64,000 bases of DNA from contig CAKUES010000007.1 of the NCBI GenBank assembly GCA_934646835.1, forward strand, positions 1 through 64,000. The letters run 5' to 3'. Both the position numbers and the translations under genes were made by a program. Shown in pieces: positions 35,470 through 44,349 of the stretch (within the stretch, counting starts at the first letter, position 1; every line of letters starts with the position of its first letter). The notes under the pieces are model-generated. The model was given only the letters and a program-made list of their open reading frames with translations, was not told where the DNA came from and did not search any database. This DNA is from an uncultured Coriobacteriales bacterium (GTDB taxonomy: Bacteria > Actinomycetota > Coriobacteriia > Coriobacteriales > QAMH01).

Positions 35470-35550
35470 ATAAGTGCGGTCGATTTGGGCTGCCGGATTG
35501 AGGATTCGCCCGCACTTAATCGCAATTAAGGCGAAAACGACCGCACTTAT
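35470..35550. repeat. Inverted repeat D with four GTGCGG/CCGCAC words
   Basis: ATAAGTGCGGTCG (35470-35482) is the exact complement of CGACCGCACTTAT (35538-35550). A further CCGCACTTA lies inside at about 35510 and another CCGCACTTG just outside at 35573. Position: between the MFS gene and hairpin C, in a 378-nt stretch without a gene. Confidence 0.7.
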
Positions 35551-35600
35551 TGCGCTTCTGGTTGCCAATCAACCGCACTTGGCATTTCTTGACCGTGGAG

Positions 35601-35716
35601 GCAAGCGTCCCAAAATGCACCTGGTCTTTTGTGGGACAGGGGGAGCCATGAGCTCCTTGCCGTTCTTCTTGTCCTATAAAAGACCAGGTGCATTTTGGGA
35701 CGCTTGCTATTTTTTG
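35601..35716 (+). repeat. REPIN-like hairpin C (CCTGGTCTTTT family) acting as terminator
   Basis: Thirty bases (35601-35630) pair perfectly with 35678-35707; pairing continues imperfectly inward. Each arm is itself bounded by GTCCCA...TGGGAC around a 19-nt centre. On the plus strand the stem is followed by TATTTTTTG, so it can end transcription from the MFS gene. A relative lies at 63878. Confidence 0.9.
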
Positions 35717-35749
35717 ATGTTTCCGCTGCCAATCCAGCAAGTGCAATAC

Positions 35750-35783
35750 AAAGGCGGCCCCGATTGCTCGGGGCCGCCTTTTT
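35750..35783. terminator. Terminator of the cyclophilin lipoprotein gene, bidirectional
   Basis: AAAGGCGGCCCCGA (35750-35763) pairs with TCGGGGCCGCCTTT (35768-35781), loop TTGC. T runs on both strands. It lies 20 nt past the stop of the minus-strand gene. Confidence 0.9.
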
Positions 35784-35802
35784 AGTTGGGATGTGAGGCT
35801 TG

Positions 35803-36522
35803 TTAGTCGATGACCTTCATCGACTTGATCTTGGGCTGCTTGGCAGCCTTCGTGATCGTACCGCTCTGGGACTCGTCTGCGTACTTCAGGCTGTCGGCGA
35901 CGATCTTGTCGACGACCTTCATGCCCTCCTTGTCGACCTTGCCAAATGCGGCGTAGTTGCCGTTGAGGCTGCCGGCGTAGGTCTTGGAGAGCGTGATGAA
36001 GAACTGGCCCTCTGCGGAGTTGGGGTCTGTGGCGCGGGCCATGGCGATGGTACCGCGCTTGAAGTCGTCTGCCATCTTGTTGGAGACGCCGTTGGAGGAG
36101 AACTCGCCGATGATCGGCTGACCGCTGCCGCCAGTGCCGTTGCCGTTGGGGTCGCCGCCCTGTAGGCAGAACTCGTCGACGATGCGGTGGAAGGTGAGGC
36201 CGTTGTAGAAGCCCTCGTTGGCCAGCTTGCAGAACTGGCTCACGGTGACGGGGGCGGCGCTTGCGTCGAGCGTGATGTTGATGGGGGAGTAGCCCTCGAC
36301 GGTCAGCTTGATGTGGTGCTTGCCCACGGCGTACTCGTCGCCCTCCTCCGTCGTGGTGATATAGTCCACGGAGGTGTTGGTGGCGCTGATCTTGTGGTCG
36401 CTGCCGCCCGTGCTGCTCTGGTCGTTGCTGGAGCTGCTGTTGTTGTTGTCGCAGCCTGCAAGGCCCATACCGAGCGTGCCCACGAGTGCGAGGCTTGCGA
36501 TGGTGGCGATTGCTTTCTTCAA
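35803..36522 (-). CDS. Cyclophilin-type peptidyl-prolyl isomerase lipoprotein
   Basis: A signal peptide with lipobox LAGC (mature from Cys24) and a serine/asparagine-rich linker precede a cyclophilin domain. Catalytic motifs are intact: FHRIVDEFCLQGGD and EGQFFITL, with YAAFGKV nearer the C-terminus. It should catalyse proline isomerisation of exported proteins on the outer face of the membrane, lipid-anchored after Lgt action. TTG start, since GAGGAG lies six bases upstream. It lies downstream of a second, divergent cyclophilin on the same strand (gap 62 nt), probably one operon. Confidence 0.92.
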   Translation of the reverse strand: MKKAIATIASLALVGTLGMGLAGCDNNNSSSSNDQSSTGGSDHKISATNTSVDYITTTEEGDEYAVGKHHIKLTVEGYSPINITLDASAAPVTVSQFCKLANEGFYNGLTFHRIVDEFCLQGGDPNGNGTGGSGQPIIGEFSSNGVSNKMADDFKRGTIAMARATDPNSAEGQFFITLSKTYAGSLNGNYAAFGKVDKEGMKVVDKIVADSLKYADESQSGTITKAAKQPKIKSMKVID

Positions 36523-36584
36523 GTTGTTCTCCTCGTCTGTGCTTCCAACTTGCCTAGTATGCTCTGCTTACCTGAAAGAGAGCT

Positions 36585-37388
36585 TTAGTCCTGTAGGGTG
36601 ATGTACTTGATGGTGGGACACTCCTCGATCTTCTTGATTTTGCCCTTCTTGGTGGTCTTCACGCTCGCCTGCACGTCTGCGCAGATCTTGTCGAAGGTTG
36701 ACACGCCGGAGGTGATCTTGGCAAAACCGGCGTACTTGCCGTCGAGGTAGCTTGCGTTGGTCAAAAAGACGTAGATGTGAGCCGCATCGCTCTTGGTGAC
36801 GGTCTTCGTCTTAACGGTGCCGCTCTTGGTGGTCTTGTCCTGCTCGATGTCGTCGCGGGACATGGCGATCACACCGCGCTTGAGGCCGAGGTGGTTGTCG
36901 TCGAAGCCGGCTTCCTCGAACTCACCTGTCACCAGGTGCTTGCCATCTGTCTTCCCGGAAGCGTCGCCGAGCTCTGCGTAGAGGTTGGGCATGAGGCTCT
37001 CGAGCTGCATGTTGTCGTAGTAGCCCTTCCTGACCAGCTTGCAGAACAGAGCGCTCGTCTTGGGGGCGTCGGCGGAGTAGATCTCGATCTCCATGCGCGG
37101 GTAGCCGGCAATCTTGAGCCAAGCGTGGTGGATGCCGGACTCGTAGGGGTCGTAGAGGATGACGGGGCCTGCGGCCTTGGTCTTGGCGTCAACGAGGCCG
37201 GGCGTGGGCTCTTCTTCCTCCGTTTTGGTGTCGGCAGCGCTCTTTGCGGGCTCCTGCACGGTTGCCGTGTTTTGGGAGTCGCTCTTGTCGGACTCGCCTT
37301 GGGTACTCGAGGAGCCCCCTCCGGTGGAGCAGCCCGCCAGTGCGACGCACAGGGCGGTGGCAGTCATTGCAGTCAGGATTCGCTTCAA
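36585..37388 (-). CDS. Degenerate cyclophilin-like lipoprotein
   Basis: 267 residues. Signal peptide with lipobox LAGC, a ~55-residue S/T/E-rich linker, then a cyclophilin-like domain (WLKIAGYPRMEIEIYSADAPKT, GYYDN). Where active enzymes have FHRxxxxFxxQGGD this protein reads LESLMPNLYAELGD, so the catalytic arginine, phenylalanine and glutamine appear lost, although HIYVFLTN and YAGFAKI keep the fold. It may be a chaperone or peptide-binding protein rather than an isomerase. TTG start with GAGGAGG six bases upstream; a longer reading exists but places 16 residues before the signal peptide. Confidence 0.85.
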   Translation of the reverse strand: MKRILTAMTATALCVALAGCSTGGGSSSTQGESDKSDSQNTATVQEPAKSAADTKTEEEEPTPGLVDAKTKAAGPVILYDPYESGIHHAWLKIAGYPRMEIEIYSADAPKTSALFCKLVRKGYYDNMQLESLMPNLYAELGDASGKTDGKHLVTGEFEEAGFDDNHLGLKRGVIAMSRDDIEQDKTTKSGTVKTKTVTKSDAAHIYVFLTNASYLDGKYAGFAKITSGVSTFDKICADVQASVKTTKKGKIKKIEECPTIKYITLQD

Positions 37389-37588
37389 GTCAGGCCTCCT
37401 CAGCCCTGGTGTTAAACCTTCGCTAACAGTGCCCAAGGCGGGGCCCCTGGGTTGTCTGCTGGTTCATAATCGTCGTTGTGCGAGCGTGTTTTCGTCCTCG
37501 CTCGTAGTGCTGGATTGCTGTTGGAGCGCTTGCCTCCTTTAACCGAGCGTGATGCTAGGTTAGATGCGCAACCTAAGGGATTCTAGCG

Positions 37589-37594
37589 TATAAT
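37589..37594 (+). promoter_or_regulatory. -10 box of tyrA
   Basis: A perfect TATAAT about 95 nt before the tyrA start, in the gap between divergent genes (37389-37687). No good -35 is visible. The rest of this gap shows no other feature. Confidence 0.4.
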
Positions 37595-37687
37595 CATCGA
37601 GATTTTGTGAATTCGCACTCTTGCCTCGCCACCGCGCGCTTTGTGCGGCAAAGGGGTGACGGTGCATTTTTTGTTTTAGGAGCTCGC

Positions 37688-38812
37688 ATGGCTGTTCCAT
37701 TCGAGAAGGTTCTCGTCATCGGCGTCGGTCTCATCGGAGGCTCTATCGCCGCCGCTATCAAGGCAAGCAGTCCGCTGACGGCTGTCTACGGCATCGATAC
37801 GGCTCAAGATTCCCTTGACGCTGCTCTTGCCACCCATGCACTCGACATGGCCGCGTTGCCTGACGACGAGCGTGTCGACGAGTGGCTCGCTCCCGGTGGC
37901 TGTGACCTCGTCATTCTGGCCATCCCTGTCTTTGCTGCTCGCGATTGGTTCAAGCGCATCGCCGATTGCGGTTTTGCGGGCATCGTCACGGATACGGCCT
38001 CGACCAAGTCCGTTATCACCCAGATCGCGCTCGAGGAGCTTGGCGACGTCAGCCGCTACCTGCCTGGCCACCCCATGGCCGGTAGCGAGGTCAACGGCTT
38101 CGACGGCGCGCGTCCGGACCTCTTCCAGGGCGCGTACTGGATCTTGTGCCCGAGCGACGACACCCAAGACGAGGTCTTCCTCAAGCTGCACGAGACCTTC
38201 TCGACCCTTGGCGCGCGCATCATCTCCATTGCGCGCGACCAGCATGACAGCGCTGTCGCCATCGTGAGCCATGTGCCCCACATGGTTGCAAGCTCCCTGG
38301 TCGAGCTCGCTGCCAACCACGCCGACGAGCGCAAGGAGCTCTTGCGCCTGGCCGCAGGTGGCTTCAAGGATTCCACCCGCATCGCCGCGGGCAGCCCGCG
38401 CCTTTGGACGGGCATCGCACTCGATAACAAGGACGCGCTTGCGGAGGGCATCAGCGAGATGCGCGAGATTCTCGGGCAGTTCGAGGATGCTATCCGCCGC
38501 GAGGATGCCGATGCGCTCAATGCATTGCTTACCCGCAGCGCGGAGTTGCGCCAGTCCCTGCCCTCCAAGTGGATTCCGGATTCTGCCAAGCTCACGCAGG
38601 TGCGCATCTCCATGAGCGATCGCCCCGGTATCATCGCCGAGGTCACGGGCATGGCCGGACACGCCGGTTGCAACATCCAAAGCATCGAGATCGACCATAT
38701 CAACGAGTCCACCGCAGTCCTCGAGCTCATCCTCACCGACGAGGGTGATATGGGCCGCCTGGGTGGAGAGCTCATCAACGGCGGCTTCGACTTCTCCTTC
38801 CGCAACCTGTAG
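37688..38812 (+). CDS. tyrA: Prephenate dehydrogenase with ACT domain
   Basis: Converts prephenate to 4-hydroxyphenylpyruvate in tyrosine synthesis. NAD-binding motif VIGVGLIGGS at the N-terminus, signature PGHPMAGSEVNGF (~140), substrate domain, and a C-terminal ACT domain (RISMSDRPGIIAEVTGMA) that usually binds an aromatic amino acid for feedback control. 374 aa. AGGAG precedes the ATG. Next gene is aroA of the same pathway. Confidence 0.93.
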   Translation: MAVPFEKVLVIGVGLIGGSIAAAIKASSPLTAVYGIDTAQDSLDAALATHALDMAALPDDERVDEWLAPGGCDLVILAIPVFAARDWFKRIADCGFAGIVTDTASTKSVITQIALEELGDVSRYLPGHPMAGSEVNGFDGARPDLFQGAYWILCPSDDTQDEVFLKLHETFSTLGARIISIARDQHDSAVAIVSHVPHMVASSLVELAANHADERKELLRLAAGGFKDSTRIAAGSPRLWTGIALDNKDALAEGISEMREILGQFEDAIRREDADALNALLTRSAELRQSLPSKWIPDSAKLTQVRISMSDRPGIIAEVTGMAGHAGCNIQSIEIDHINESTAVLELILTDEGDMGRLGGELINGGFDFSFRNL

Positions 38813-38864
38813 GTTTTTTGCGCCGGGCGCCAGGGAAACACGTGATAAAGCAAATGCCCTCTAC

Positions 38865-38929
38865 ATGCGATTGATAAAACCGCCGGTTACGTAGGGGAGG
38901 GACCCTGTCCCTCCCTATAGGCCTCGCAT
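38865..38929. repeat. Hairpin family R, copy 1 (GTAGGGGAGGGAC)
   Basis: The inner hairpin is GTAGGGGAGGGAC-CCT-GTCCCTCCCTA. It is enclosed by an outer inverted pair ATGCGA (38865) and TCGCAT (38924) and preceded by TAAAACCGCCGGTTAC. Nearly the same sequence recurs at 61217, with cores at 46053 and 49062. It lies downstream of tyrA. Confidence 0.9.
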
Positions 38930-38993
38930 TAATCCGCATTTCTCTGGGGGTTTCCCGCAGCCGTCTGGCACTTCGATTAGAAAGGGCGACCAC

Positions 38994-40301
38994 ATGCCTT
39001 TGATCGGCAGCATTCGCGTGCCCAGCGACAAGTCCATCTCCCATCGCGCCGTGCTCTTCTCCGCGCTTGCGCAGGGTACGAGCCACTTGCGCGACCTGCT
39101 CGTGAGCGACGACGTGCTCTCGAGCCTCGCCGCTGTGGAGAAGCTCGGCGCCCAAGTCGAGCGCCGCGAGGGCGCCCATGGCATCGATGCGGACATCACG
39201 GGTTTTGCAGGCAAACCCGCCTGCGCCGGGGAGCTCGACATCGATTGCGGCAACTCGGGCACGACGACGCGCCTGCTCATGGGCCTTGTCTGCGGCCTTG
39301 GCGTCGACGCTGTCCTGCACGGTGACGACAGCCTCTCTTCCAGGCCGATGAAGCGCGTCATCGAGCCCTTGAGCCAGATGGGGGCATGCATCGAGAGCGA
39401 GAGTGGCACCTTGCCCGCGCATGTACGCCCTGTCCAGGGAGGATTGCGTGCAATCGACTACACGAGCCCTAAGGCGTCTGCTCAGGTGAAGAGTGCGGTT
39501 TTGCTCGCCGGGCTGCAGGCGCAGGGGAGAACAAGCGTGACGGAGCCCGCCAAAAGCCGCGATCATACGGAGCTCTTGCTGCCTGCATTTGGCGTGCCCG
39601 TCGCAGTCGATGGCCTCACGGTGAGCGTCGGCGGCCCGGCGCAGCTGAGCGCGCATGACATGAGTGCGCCGGGCGACCCCTCGTCTGCCGCTTTCGTCGC
39701 CGTTGCCGCCGCTGTCGTCGAGGACAGCGAGGTCTGCATCGAAGGTGTGTCGCTCAACCCCACGCGCTCCGGCGCCTTCGAGGTGCTGCGCCGCATGGGT
39801 GCGCTTGTCCGCTACGAGAACACGAGGCTGGAGGGCGCGGAGCCGGTGGGCGATGTGGTTGTGAGCTATGGCCCGCAGCTTTCCGCCTGCACCGTTTCTT
39901 CCAAAGAAATCCCCACGCTGATCGACGAGATACCTGTTCTCGCGCTCGCTGCCGCGGCTGCCGAGGGCGAGACGGTCTTCGAGTCTGCCGGTGAGCTGCG
40001 CGTCAAGGAGAGCGATCGTTTTACGGCGATCGTCGATGGGCTGGCGGCATTTGGCGTGCGTGCCTGGGCCGAAGGCGACGACCTCCACATTCAGGGTACG
40101 GGCGAGCCTTTGTATTATCTTTCCGACGCTATGGAAGACGACGGTGTCGTGGAGCTTCCCACTTACCATGACCACCGTCTTGCCATGACCTGGTATCTCA
40201 TGGGTCTTGCGAGCGAGGCACCCGTCACACTTGACGACGCTGCTTGCGTGAGCGTGAGTTGGCCGGGCTTCTATGCGGATATCGAGGCGCTGCTGCAGTA
40301 G
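38994..40301 (+). CDS. aroA: 3-phosphoshikimate 1-carboxyvinyltransferase (EPSP synthase)
   Basis: Sixth step of the shikimate pathway, joining shikimate-3-phosphate and PEP. Motifs: VPSDKSISHRAVLFSA at the N-terminus, DCGNSGTTTRLLMGL (~85), DYTSPKASAQVKSAVLLAGL, LRVKESDR and YHDHRLAMT near the C-terminus. 435 aa, intact. It is separated from tyrA by repeat R1 and from cmk by hairpin E. Confidence 0.96.
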   Translation: MPLIGSIRVPSDKSISHRAVLFSALAQGTSHLRDLLVSDDVLSSLAAVEKLGAQVERREGAHGIDADITGFAGKPACAGELDIDCGNSGTTTRLLMGLVCGLGVDAVLHGDDSLSSRPMKRVIEPLSQMGACIESESGTLPAHVRPVQGGLRAIDYTSPKASAQVKSAVLLAGLQAQGRTSVTEPAKSRDHTELLLPAFGVPVAVDGLTVSVGGPAQLSAHDMSAPGDPSSAAFVAVAAAVVEDSEVCIEGVSLNPTRSGAFEVLRRMGALVRYENTRLEGAEPVGDVVVSYGPQLSACTVSSKEIPTLIDEIPVLALAAAAAEGETVFESAGELRVKESDRFTAIVDGLAAFGVRAWAEGDDLHIQGTGEPLYYLSDAMEDDGVVELPTYHDHRLAMTWYLMGLASEAPVTLDDAACVSVSWPGFYADIEALLQ

Positions 40302-40307
40302 GCACAG

Positions 40308-40423
40308 GGCAAGGTGACACACAATGTGCCAGTGACAAAGTGTGTCACGCTGAAGGTTCGGGGATGACCGGGGGCAATCGGCGTGACACACTTTGTCACT
40401 GGCACATTGTGTGTCACCTTGCC
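40308..40423. repeat. REPIN-like hairpin E (CCAGTG family), 43-bp arms
   Basis: Bases 40308-40350 and 40381-40423 are perfect reverse complements over 43 nt, separated by 30 nt. Each arm contains GTGACACAC...GTGTGTCAC around the 17-nt centre AATGTGCCAGTGACAAA. No T run follows. It occupies most of the aroA-cmk gap. Confidence 0.93.
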
Positions 40424-40541
40424 TTTGACGCGCTGCTCCAAACGGGTCGACCCGCAGCTCGCCGATGGGGGTTAGCCCTTGCTTGCAACCCCTGTTATCA
40501 TGAGGGGCTGCAATTTTGAACGAACACGAGGAGAAAACTCG

Positions 40542-41207
40542 ATGATTATCGCTATCGACGGACCTGCCGGGTCCGGCAAGTCCACTGTTGCGAAGAAGGT
40601 CGCAAAGCTGCTCGACTCCCATTACCTCGACACGGGCGCGATGTATCGCTGCATCGCCTGGCTCGCGCTCGAGCGCGGCGTGTCCCTTGACGACGCCGAC
40701 GCTGTGGCCGAGCTTGCTGCAAGCGAGCCCATCGTCTTTGCCCATGAGGCAGGTAATCCCCTGCCCAGCGGCGTTGCAATCGCCGGTACGGATGTCACCC
40801 TCGAGATCCGCACCCCGCGCATTGACAAGTCCGTCAGCGCCGTGAGCGCCATCCCCGCCGTGCGCGAGGCGCTTACCAACCAGCAGCGCACCATCGCCGC
40901 AAGCGACAACATCGTCATGGAGGGCCGCGACATCGGAACGGTCGTCTTCCCCAACGCAGAGGTCAAGGTCTTCCTCACCGCTAGCCCTGAGGAGCGCGCC
41001 CAGCGCCGCGCCCTGCAAAACGAGCAGCGCGGTTTTGGTGAGACGGACGCCGCTGTCATCCTCGCCGACATCATCGCCCGCGACGAGGCTGACTCCACGC
41101 GTGACGTCGCCCCGCTCAAGCCGGCAGACGATGCCCATATGCTCGACACCACCGGCATGACCATCGACGAGGTCTGCGAGGCAATCGCCGCCCTCGCGCG
41201 CCGCTAG
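40542..41207 (+). CDS. cmk: Cytidylate kinase
   Basis: Phosphorylates CMP/dCMP. P-loop IAIDGPAGSGKSTVAKKVA, then YLDTGAMYR, MEGRDIGTVVFPNA and the LID region SPEERAQRR. 221 aa. GAGGAG upstream of the ATG. It starts a run cmk-plsC-ispH-der-plsY-gpsA. Confidence 0.95.
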   Translation: MIIAIDGPAGSGKSTVAKKVAKLLDSHYLDTGAMYRCIAWLALERGVSLDDADAVAELAASEPIVFAHEAGNPLPSGVAIAGTDVTLEIRTPRIDKSVSAVSAIPAVREALTNQQRTIAASDNIVMEGRDIGTVVFPNAEVKVFLTASPEERAQRRALQNEQRGFGETDAAVILADIIARDEADSTRDVAPLKPADDAHMLDTTGMTIDEVCEAIAALARR

Positions 41208-41219
41208 GGCAGGTGGCGG

Positions 41220-42023
41220 ATGGCTCGTGATAAGGAGTTGGCGCCTGCAGAGCTCACGCGCCGCATCCCCATCAGCTCCCAACCGGAGGAGTACTTCGAC
41301 GTCCCCATCGAGACCGAGGGCCACAAGCCCCGTACCTGGTTGCTCGGTGCTTGCCGCGCAGTCATCGTGCCGCTGTGCAAGCTGCTCTACCGCCTCGAAG
41401 TGCGCGGCTTCGACAAGGTTCCCCAAGGCGAGGACGGACCGGTGCTCTTCGTGGCCAACCACGTGTCCTACTTCGACCCCGTCGCCCTCTGGGTTGCCGC
41501 GCAACCGCTCAACACGCGCTTCCTCGCGCGTGCTAACCTGTGGCGCGTCCCCATCTTCAAGGGCATGATCAGCCGCGTTGGCTCGATTCCCGTCGAGCCG
41601 GAAAGCGCTGACACCAAGGCGATCAAGCGCGCGGCGGCGATCCTCAAGAGGGGGGAGACCGCGTGCATCTTCGCTGAGGGCACGCGCATGCGCACGCCGG
41701 ACAAGGTCTACAAGCCCCATGCCGGCTTCGTGCTCATCGCCAACATGGGCAAGGCCAAGATCGTACCGGTCGGCATCACGGGTGCAGATCGCATCAAGCC
41801 CTATAACAAGCCCTTCCTGCGCTTCCCCAAGCTGACGGTGACCTTTGGCGATCCCATCGACATCGCCGACTACAAGGCGCTTCCCAAAGACGAGCGCACG
41901 AAGACGATCGTCAACGACACCATGTCTGCGATCTTTGCACTGCGCGACTCCGCGGACCCGTCGCCCATCCGTCGTGGCCTTCCGCCTTACGGCGAGGTTG
42001 CAGACGAGTACTTGCCGCATTAG
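41220..42023 (+). CDS. plsC: 1-acyl-sn-glycerol-3-phosphate acyltransferase
   Basis: Makes phosphatidic acid from lysophosphatidate. Acyltransferase motif I VANHVSYFDPVALW (HX4D), then SIPVE, motif III FAEGTRMRTPD, and motif IV VPVGITGADRI. A hydrophobic segment near residue 45 would anchor it to the membrane. 267 aa. It starts 12 bases after cmk. Confidence 0.9.
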   Translation: MARDKELAPAELTRRIPISSQPEEYFDVPIETEGHKPRTWLLGACRAVIVPLCKLLYRLEVRGFDKVPQGEDGPVLFVANHVSYFDPVALWVAAQPLNTRFLARANLWRVPIFKGMISRVGSIPVEPESADTKAIKRAAAILKRGETACIFAEGTRMRTPDKVYKPHAGFVLIANMGKAKIVPVGITGADRIKPYNKPFLRFPKLTVTFGDPIDIADYKALPKDERTKTIVNDTMSAIFALRDSADPSPIRRGLPPYGEVADEYLPH

Positions 42024-42033
42024 CGATTCCTTT

Positions 42034-42075
42034 GGGGTTGGGTGCGATGCATCTTGCATCCGCCCGGCCCCTTTT
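42034..42075 (+). terminator. Probable terminator between plsC and ispH
   Basis: A GATGCA-TCT-TGCATC stem continues outward, with small internal loops, through GGG/CCC and GGGG/CCCC pairs and ends in TTTT. The interruptions lower confidence. Confidence 0.55.
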
Positions 42076-42097
42076 GACTAGCAGAGGAGCATGCACT

Positions 42098-42928
42098 GTG
42101 ATCATCACTGTCGCCAACAAGGCCGGCGCCTGCTACGGCGTCAACCGCGCGCTCGAGCTCGCCCTTGGTTGCCAGGACGCGCTGCAGCCGGTTCACACGC
42201 TCGGCCCGTTGATCCACAATCCCATCGTCGTCAGCGATCTCGCCAGCAAAGGTATCACGGAGGCTGCGGGGCTTGACGACGCCGGTAGCGGCACGGTCGT
42301 CATCCGCAGCCATGGCATGCCTCCTCAGGTCATCGACGAGGCTCGCGAGCGCGGCTTCAACGTCGTTGATGCCACCTGTCCCTTTGTGAGCAAGGTGCAG
42401 ATGAACGCGCGCATGCTCGGCGAGGAAGGCTATCGCGTCGTCATCATCGGCGAGGCGGGACACGCCGAGGTCGAGGGTATACGCGCTTGGTGCGGAGACG
42501 CCGTACTCGCCGTGGTGGAGGAGCCCGACGAGCTGCCGGGCGAGCTTCCGGAGCGCATCGGCGTCGTGGTGCAGACCACGCAAAGCGAGGAACGCTACAA
42601 CCGCGTGCTCGAGGCGTTGCAGGCACGCTGCGGTGACGTGCGCGCCTTCAAGACGATCTGCTCTGCCACCCAGCAACGCCAGCAGGCGGCCCAAGAGCTT
42701 GCCTCGGTCAGCGACGCGATGGTCGTCATCGGCGGGCGCAACTCCGGCAACACGCGCCGTTTGGTGGAGATTTGCGCCAAGCAATGCCCCACGCACCACA
42801 TCGAGGCTGCCAGCGAGCTTAACCCTGCATGGTTTGTGGGCGCCGAGCGCGTGGGCATCACCGCTGGTGCGAGCACGCCGCAGTCCCATATCGACGCCGT
42901 TGTCGCGGTGCTGGAGCTTGTGGGCTAA
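42098..42928 (+). CDS. ispH: 4-hydroxy-3-methylbut-2-enyl diphosphate reductase
   Basis: Last enzyme of the MEP isoprenoid pathway, a [4Fe-4S] protein. The three cluster cysteines are in AGACYGVNRAL, VDATCPFVSK and FKTICSATQQRQ; IRSHGMPP and GITAGASTPQ are also typical. 276 aa. GTG start with GAGGAG seven bases upstream; the nearby ATG at 42091 is out of frame. Confidence 0.94.
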   Translation: MIITVANKAGACYGVNRALELALGCQDALQPVHTLGPLIHNPIVVSDLASKGITEAAGLDDAGSGTVVIRSHGMPPQVIDEARERGFNVVDATCPFVSKVQMNARMLGEEGYRVVIIGEAGHAEVEGIRAWCGDAVLAVVEEPDELPGELPERIGVVVQTTQSEERYNRVLEALQARCGDVRAFKTICSATQQRQQAAQELASVSDAMVVIGGRNSGNTRRLVEICAKQCPTHHIEAASELNPAWFVGAERVGITAGASTPQSHIDAVVAVLELVG

Positions 42929-43026
42929 CAATCCCCATCTGCGCGGTCTTTGCGCAAAATGAGCCGCATGCGTGCGTTATGCGGTAAGATTATTCGGTTC
43001 GACCGATACTAGAAAGAGGACCCATC

Positions 43027-44337
43027 ATGGCCCTGCCTATCGTAGCTATCGTGGGCCGCCCCAACGTGGGCAAGTCCACGCTCATCAACCGCATCTGCCA
43101 GTCCGAGGACGCCATCGTGCATGAGATGCGCGGCGTCACCCGCGACCGCTCTTATCATGAGGCCGACTGGAACGGCTCCCACTTCATGATGATCGACACC
43201 GGCGGCATCGCGCTCTCTGACGCGGACCGCTTCCAGGAGTCCATCACCGCGCAGGCCCTCGGCGCGTGCGAGGAAGCAGATGTCATCATCTTCCTCGTCG
43301 ACGGCCGCACCGGTATGACCGACGAGGATCAGGCGATCGCCAAGGTGCTCAAGCGCACCAAGACTCCTGTCATGCTCGCTGTCAACAAGATCGACAATCC
43401 TGGCGACGAGAGCCCCATCTGGGAGTTCTACTCCATGGGCCTTGGCGATCCTTACCCCATCTCTGCAGGCCACGGCCATGGTACCGGTGACATGCTCGAC
43501 GACCTCGTCGACAAGCTGCCGGCCAACTTCGAGGAGCCCGAAGACGACGACTCCATTAACGTCGCCATCATCGGCCGCCCCAACGCCGGCAAGTCCAGCC
43601 TCACCAACCGCCTTGTCGGTAAGGAGCGCTCCATCGTCGCCGATCATGCCGGCACCACCCGCGATGCCATCGACACCGTCGTCGAGCACGAGGGCACGCG
43701 CTATCGCATCGTCGACACCGCAGGTATCCGCAAGAAGAGCTCCATCGATGAGGACGTCGAGTACTACGGCTTTGTGCGCAGCCTGCGCGCGATCGACCGT
43801 GCCGACGTCTGCCTGCTGATGATCGATGCCACGCTCGGCCTGACCGACCAGGACCAGCGCGTCGCCGGTCTTGCCAAGGAGCGCGGCTGCGCCATGATCA
43901 TCGTCGTCAACAAGTGGGACCTCGTCGAGGACCCCGGCCGCCGCGATGAGATCAAGGACTTCATCGAGGACCGTCTCTCCTTCGTGAGCTACGCGCCCGT
44001 CCTCACGGTGAGCGCTTTGACCGGCCGCTCCTGCCATCGCATCTGGACTGCCATCGACGACGTCTACGAGGGCTACTCCGCGCAAATCGCGACCAATAAG
44101 CTCAACCACTTCCTCACCGAGCTGCGCGATTTTGGCCATACCGTCGTCAAGGGCACCAAGCGCCTCAAGCTCAACTACGTGACCCAGACGGACAACCAAC
44201 CGCCCACCTTCGCGTTCTTCTGCAACATGCCGGAGCTCGTCGACGACAGCTTCCGCCGCTACCTTGAAAACCGCATGCGCTCGACCTTCCCGCTCGGCGG
44301 CACGCCCATCCGCATGCACTTCAAGCGCAAGAACTAG
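43027..44337 (+). CDS. der: Ribosome-assembly GTPase Der
   Basis: Two tandem GTPase domains: VGRPNVGKSTL with NKID, and IGRPNAGKSSL with DTAGIRKKS and NKWD. A C-terminal KH-like domain follows (RLKLNYVTQTDNQPPTF...GTPIRMHFKRKN). It acts in 50S subunit maturation. 436 aa. AAAGAGGA upstream. Confidence 0.96.
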   Translation: MALPIVAIVGRPNVGKSTLINRICQSEDAIVHEMRGVTRDRSYHEADWNGSHFMMIDTGGIALSDADRFQESITAQALGACEEADVIIFLVDGRTGMTDEDQAIAKVLKRTKTPVMLAVNKIDNPGDESPIWEFYSMGLGDPYPISAGHGHGTGDMLDDLVDKLPANFEEPEDDDSINVAIIGRPNAGKSSLTNRLVGKERSIVADHAGTTRDAIDTVVEHEGTRYRIVDTAGIRKKSSIDEDVEYYGFVRSLRAIDRADVCLLMIDATLGLTDQDQRVAGLAKERGCAMIIVVNKWDLVEDPGRRDEIKDFIEDRLSFVSYAPVLTVSALTGRSCHRIWTAIDDVYEGYSAQIATNKLNHFLTELRDFGHTVVKGTKRLKLNYVTQTDNQPPTFAFFCNMPELVDDSFRRYLENRMRSTFPLGGTPIRMHFKRKN

Positions 44338-44349
44338 GTGACGCCCGGT

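Noticed and set aside
37389..37436. Longer N-terminus for the degenerate cyclophilin lipoprotein
   Set aside because: It would put 16 residues with two prolines before the signal peptide, whereas the TTG at 37388 has GAGGAGG at ideal spacing.
40308..40423. Long inverted repeats considered as CRISPR or insertion-sequence ends
   Set aside because: No regularly spaced repeats with unique spacers, no transposase and no target-site duplications in the window; the nested palindromes fit REP/REPIN-like elements better.
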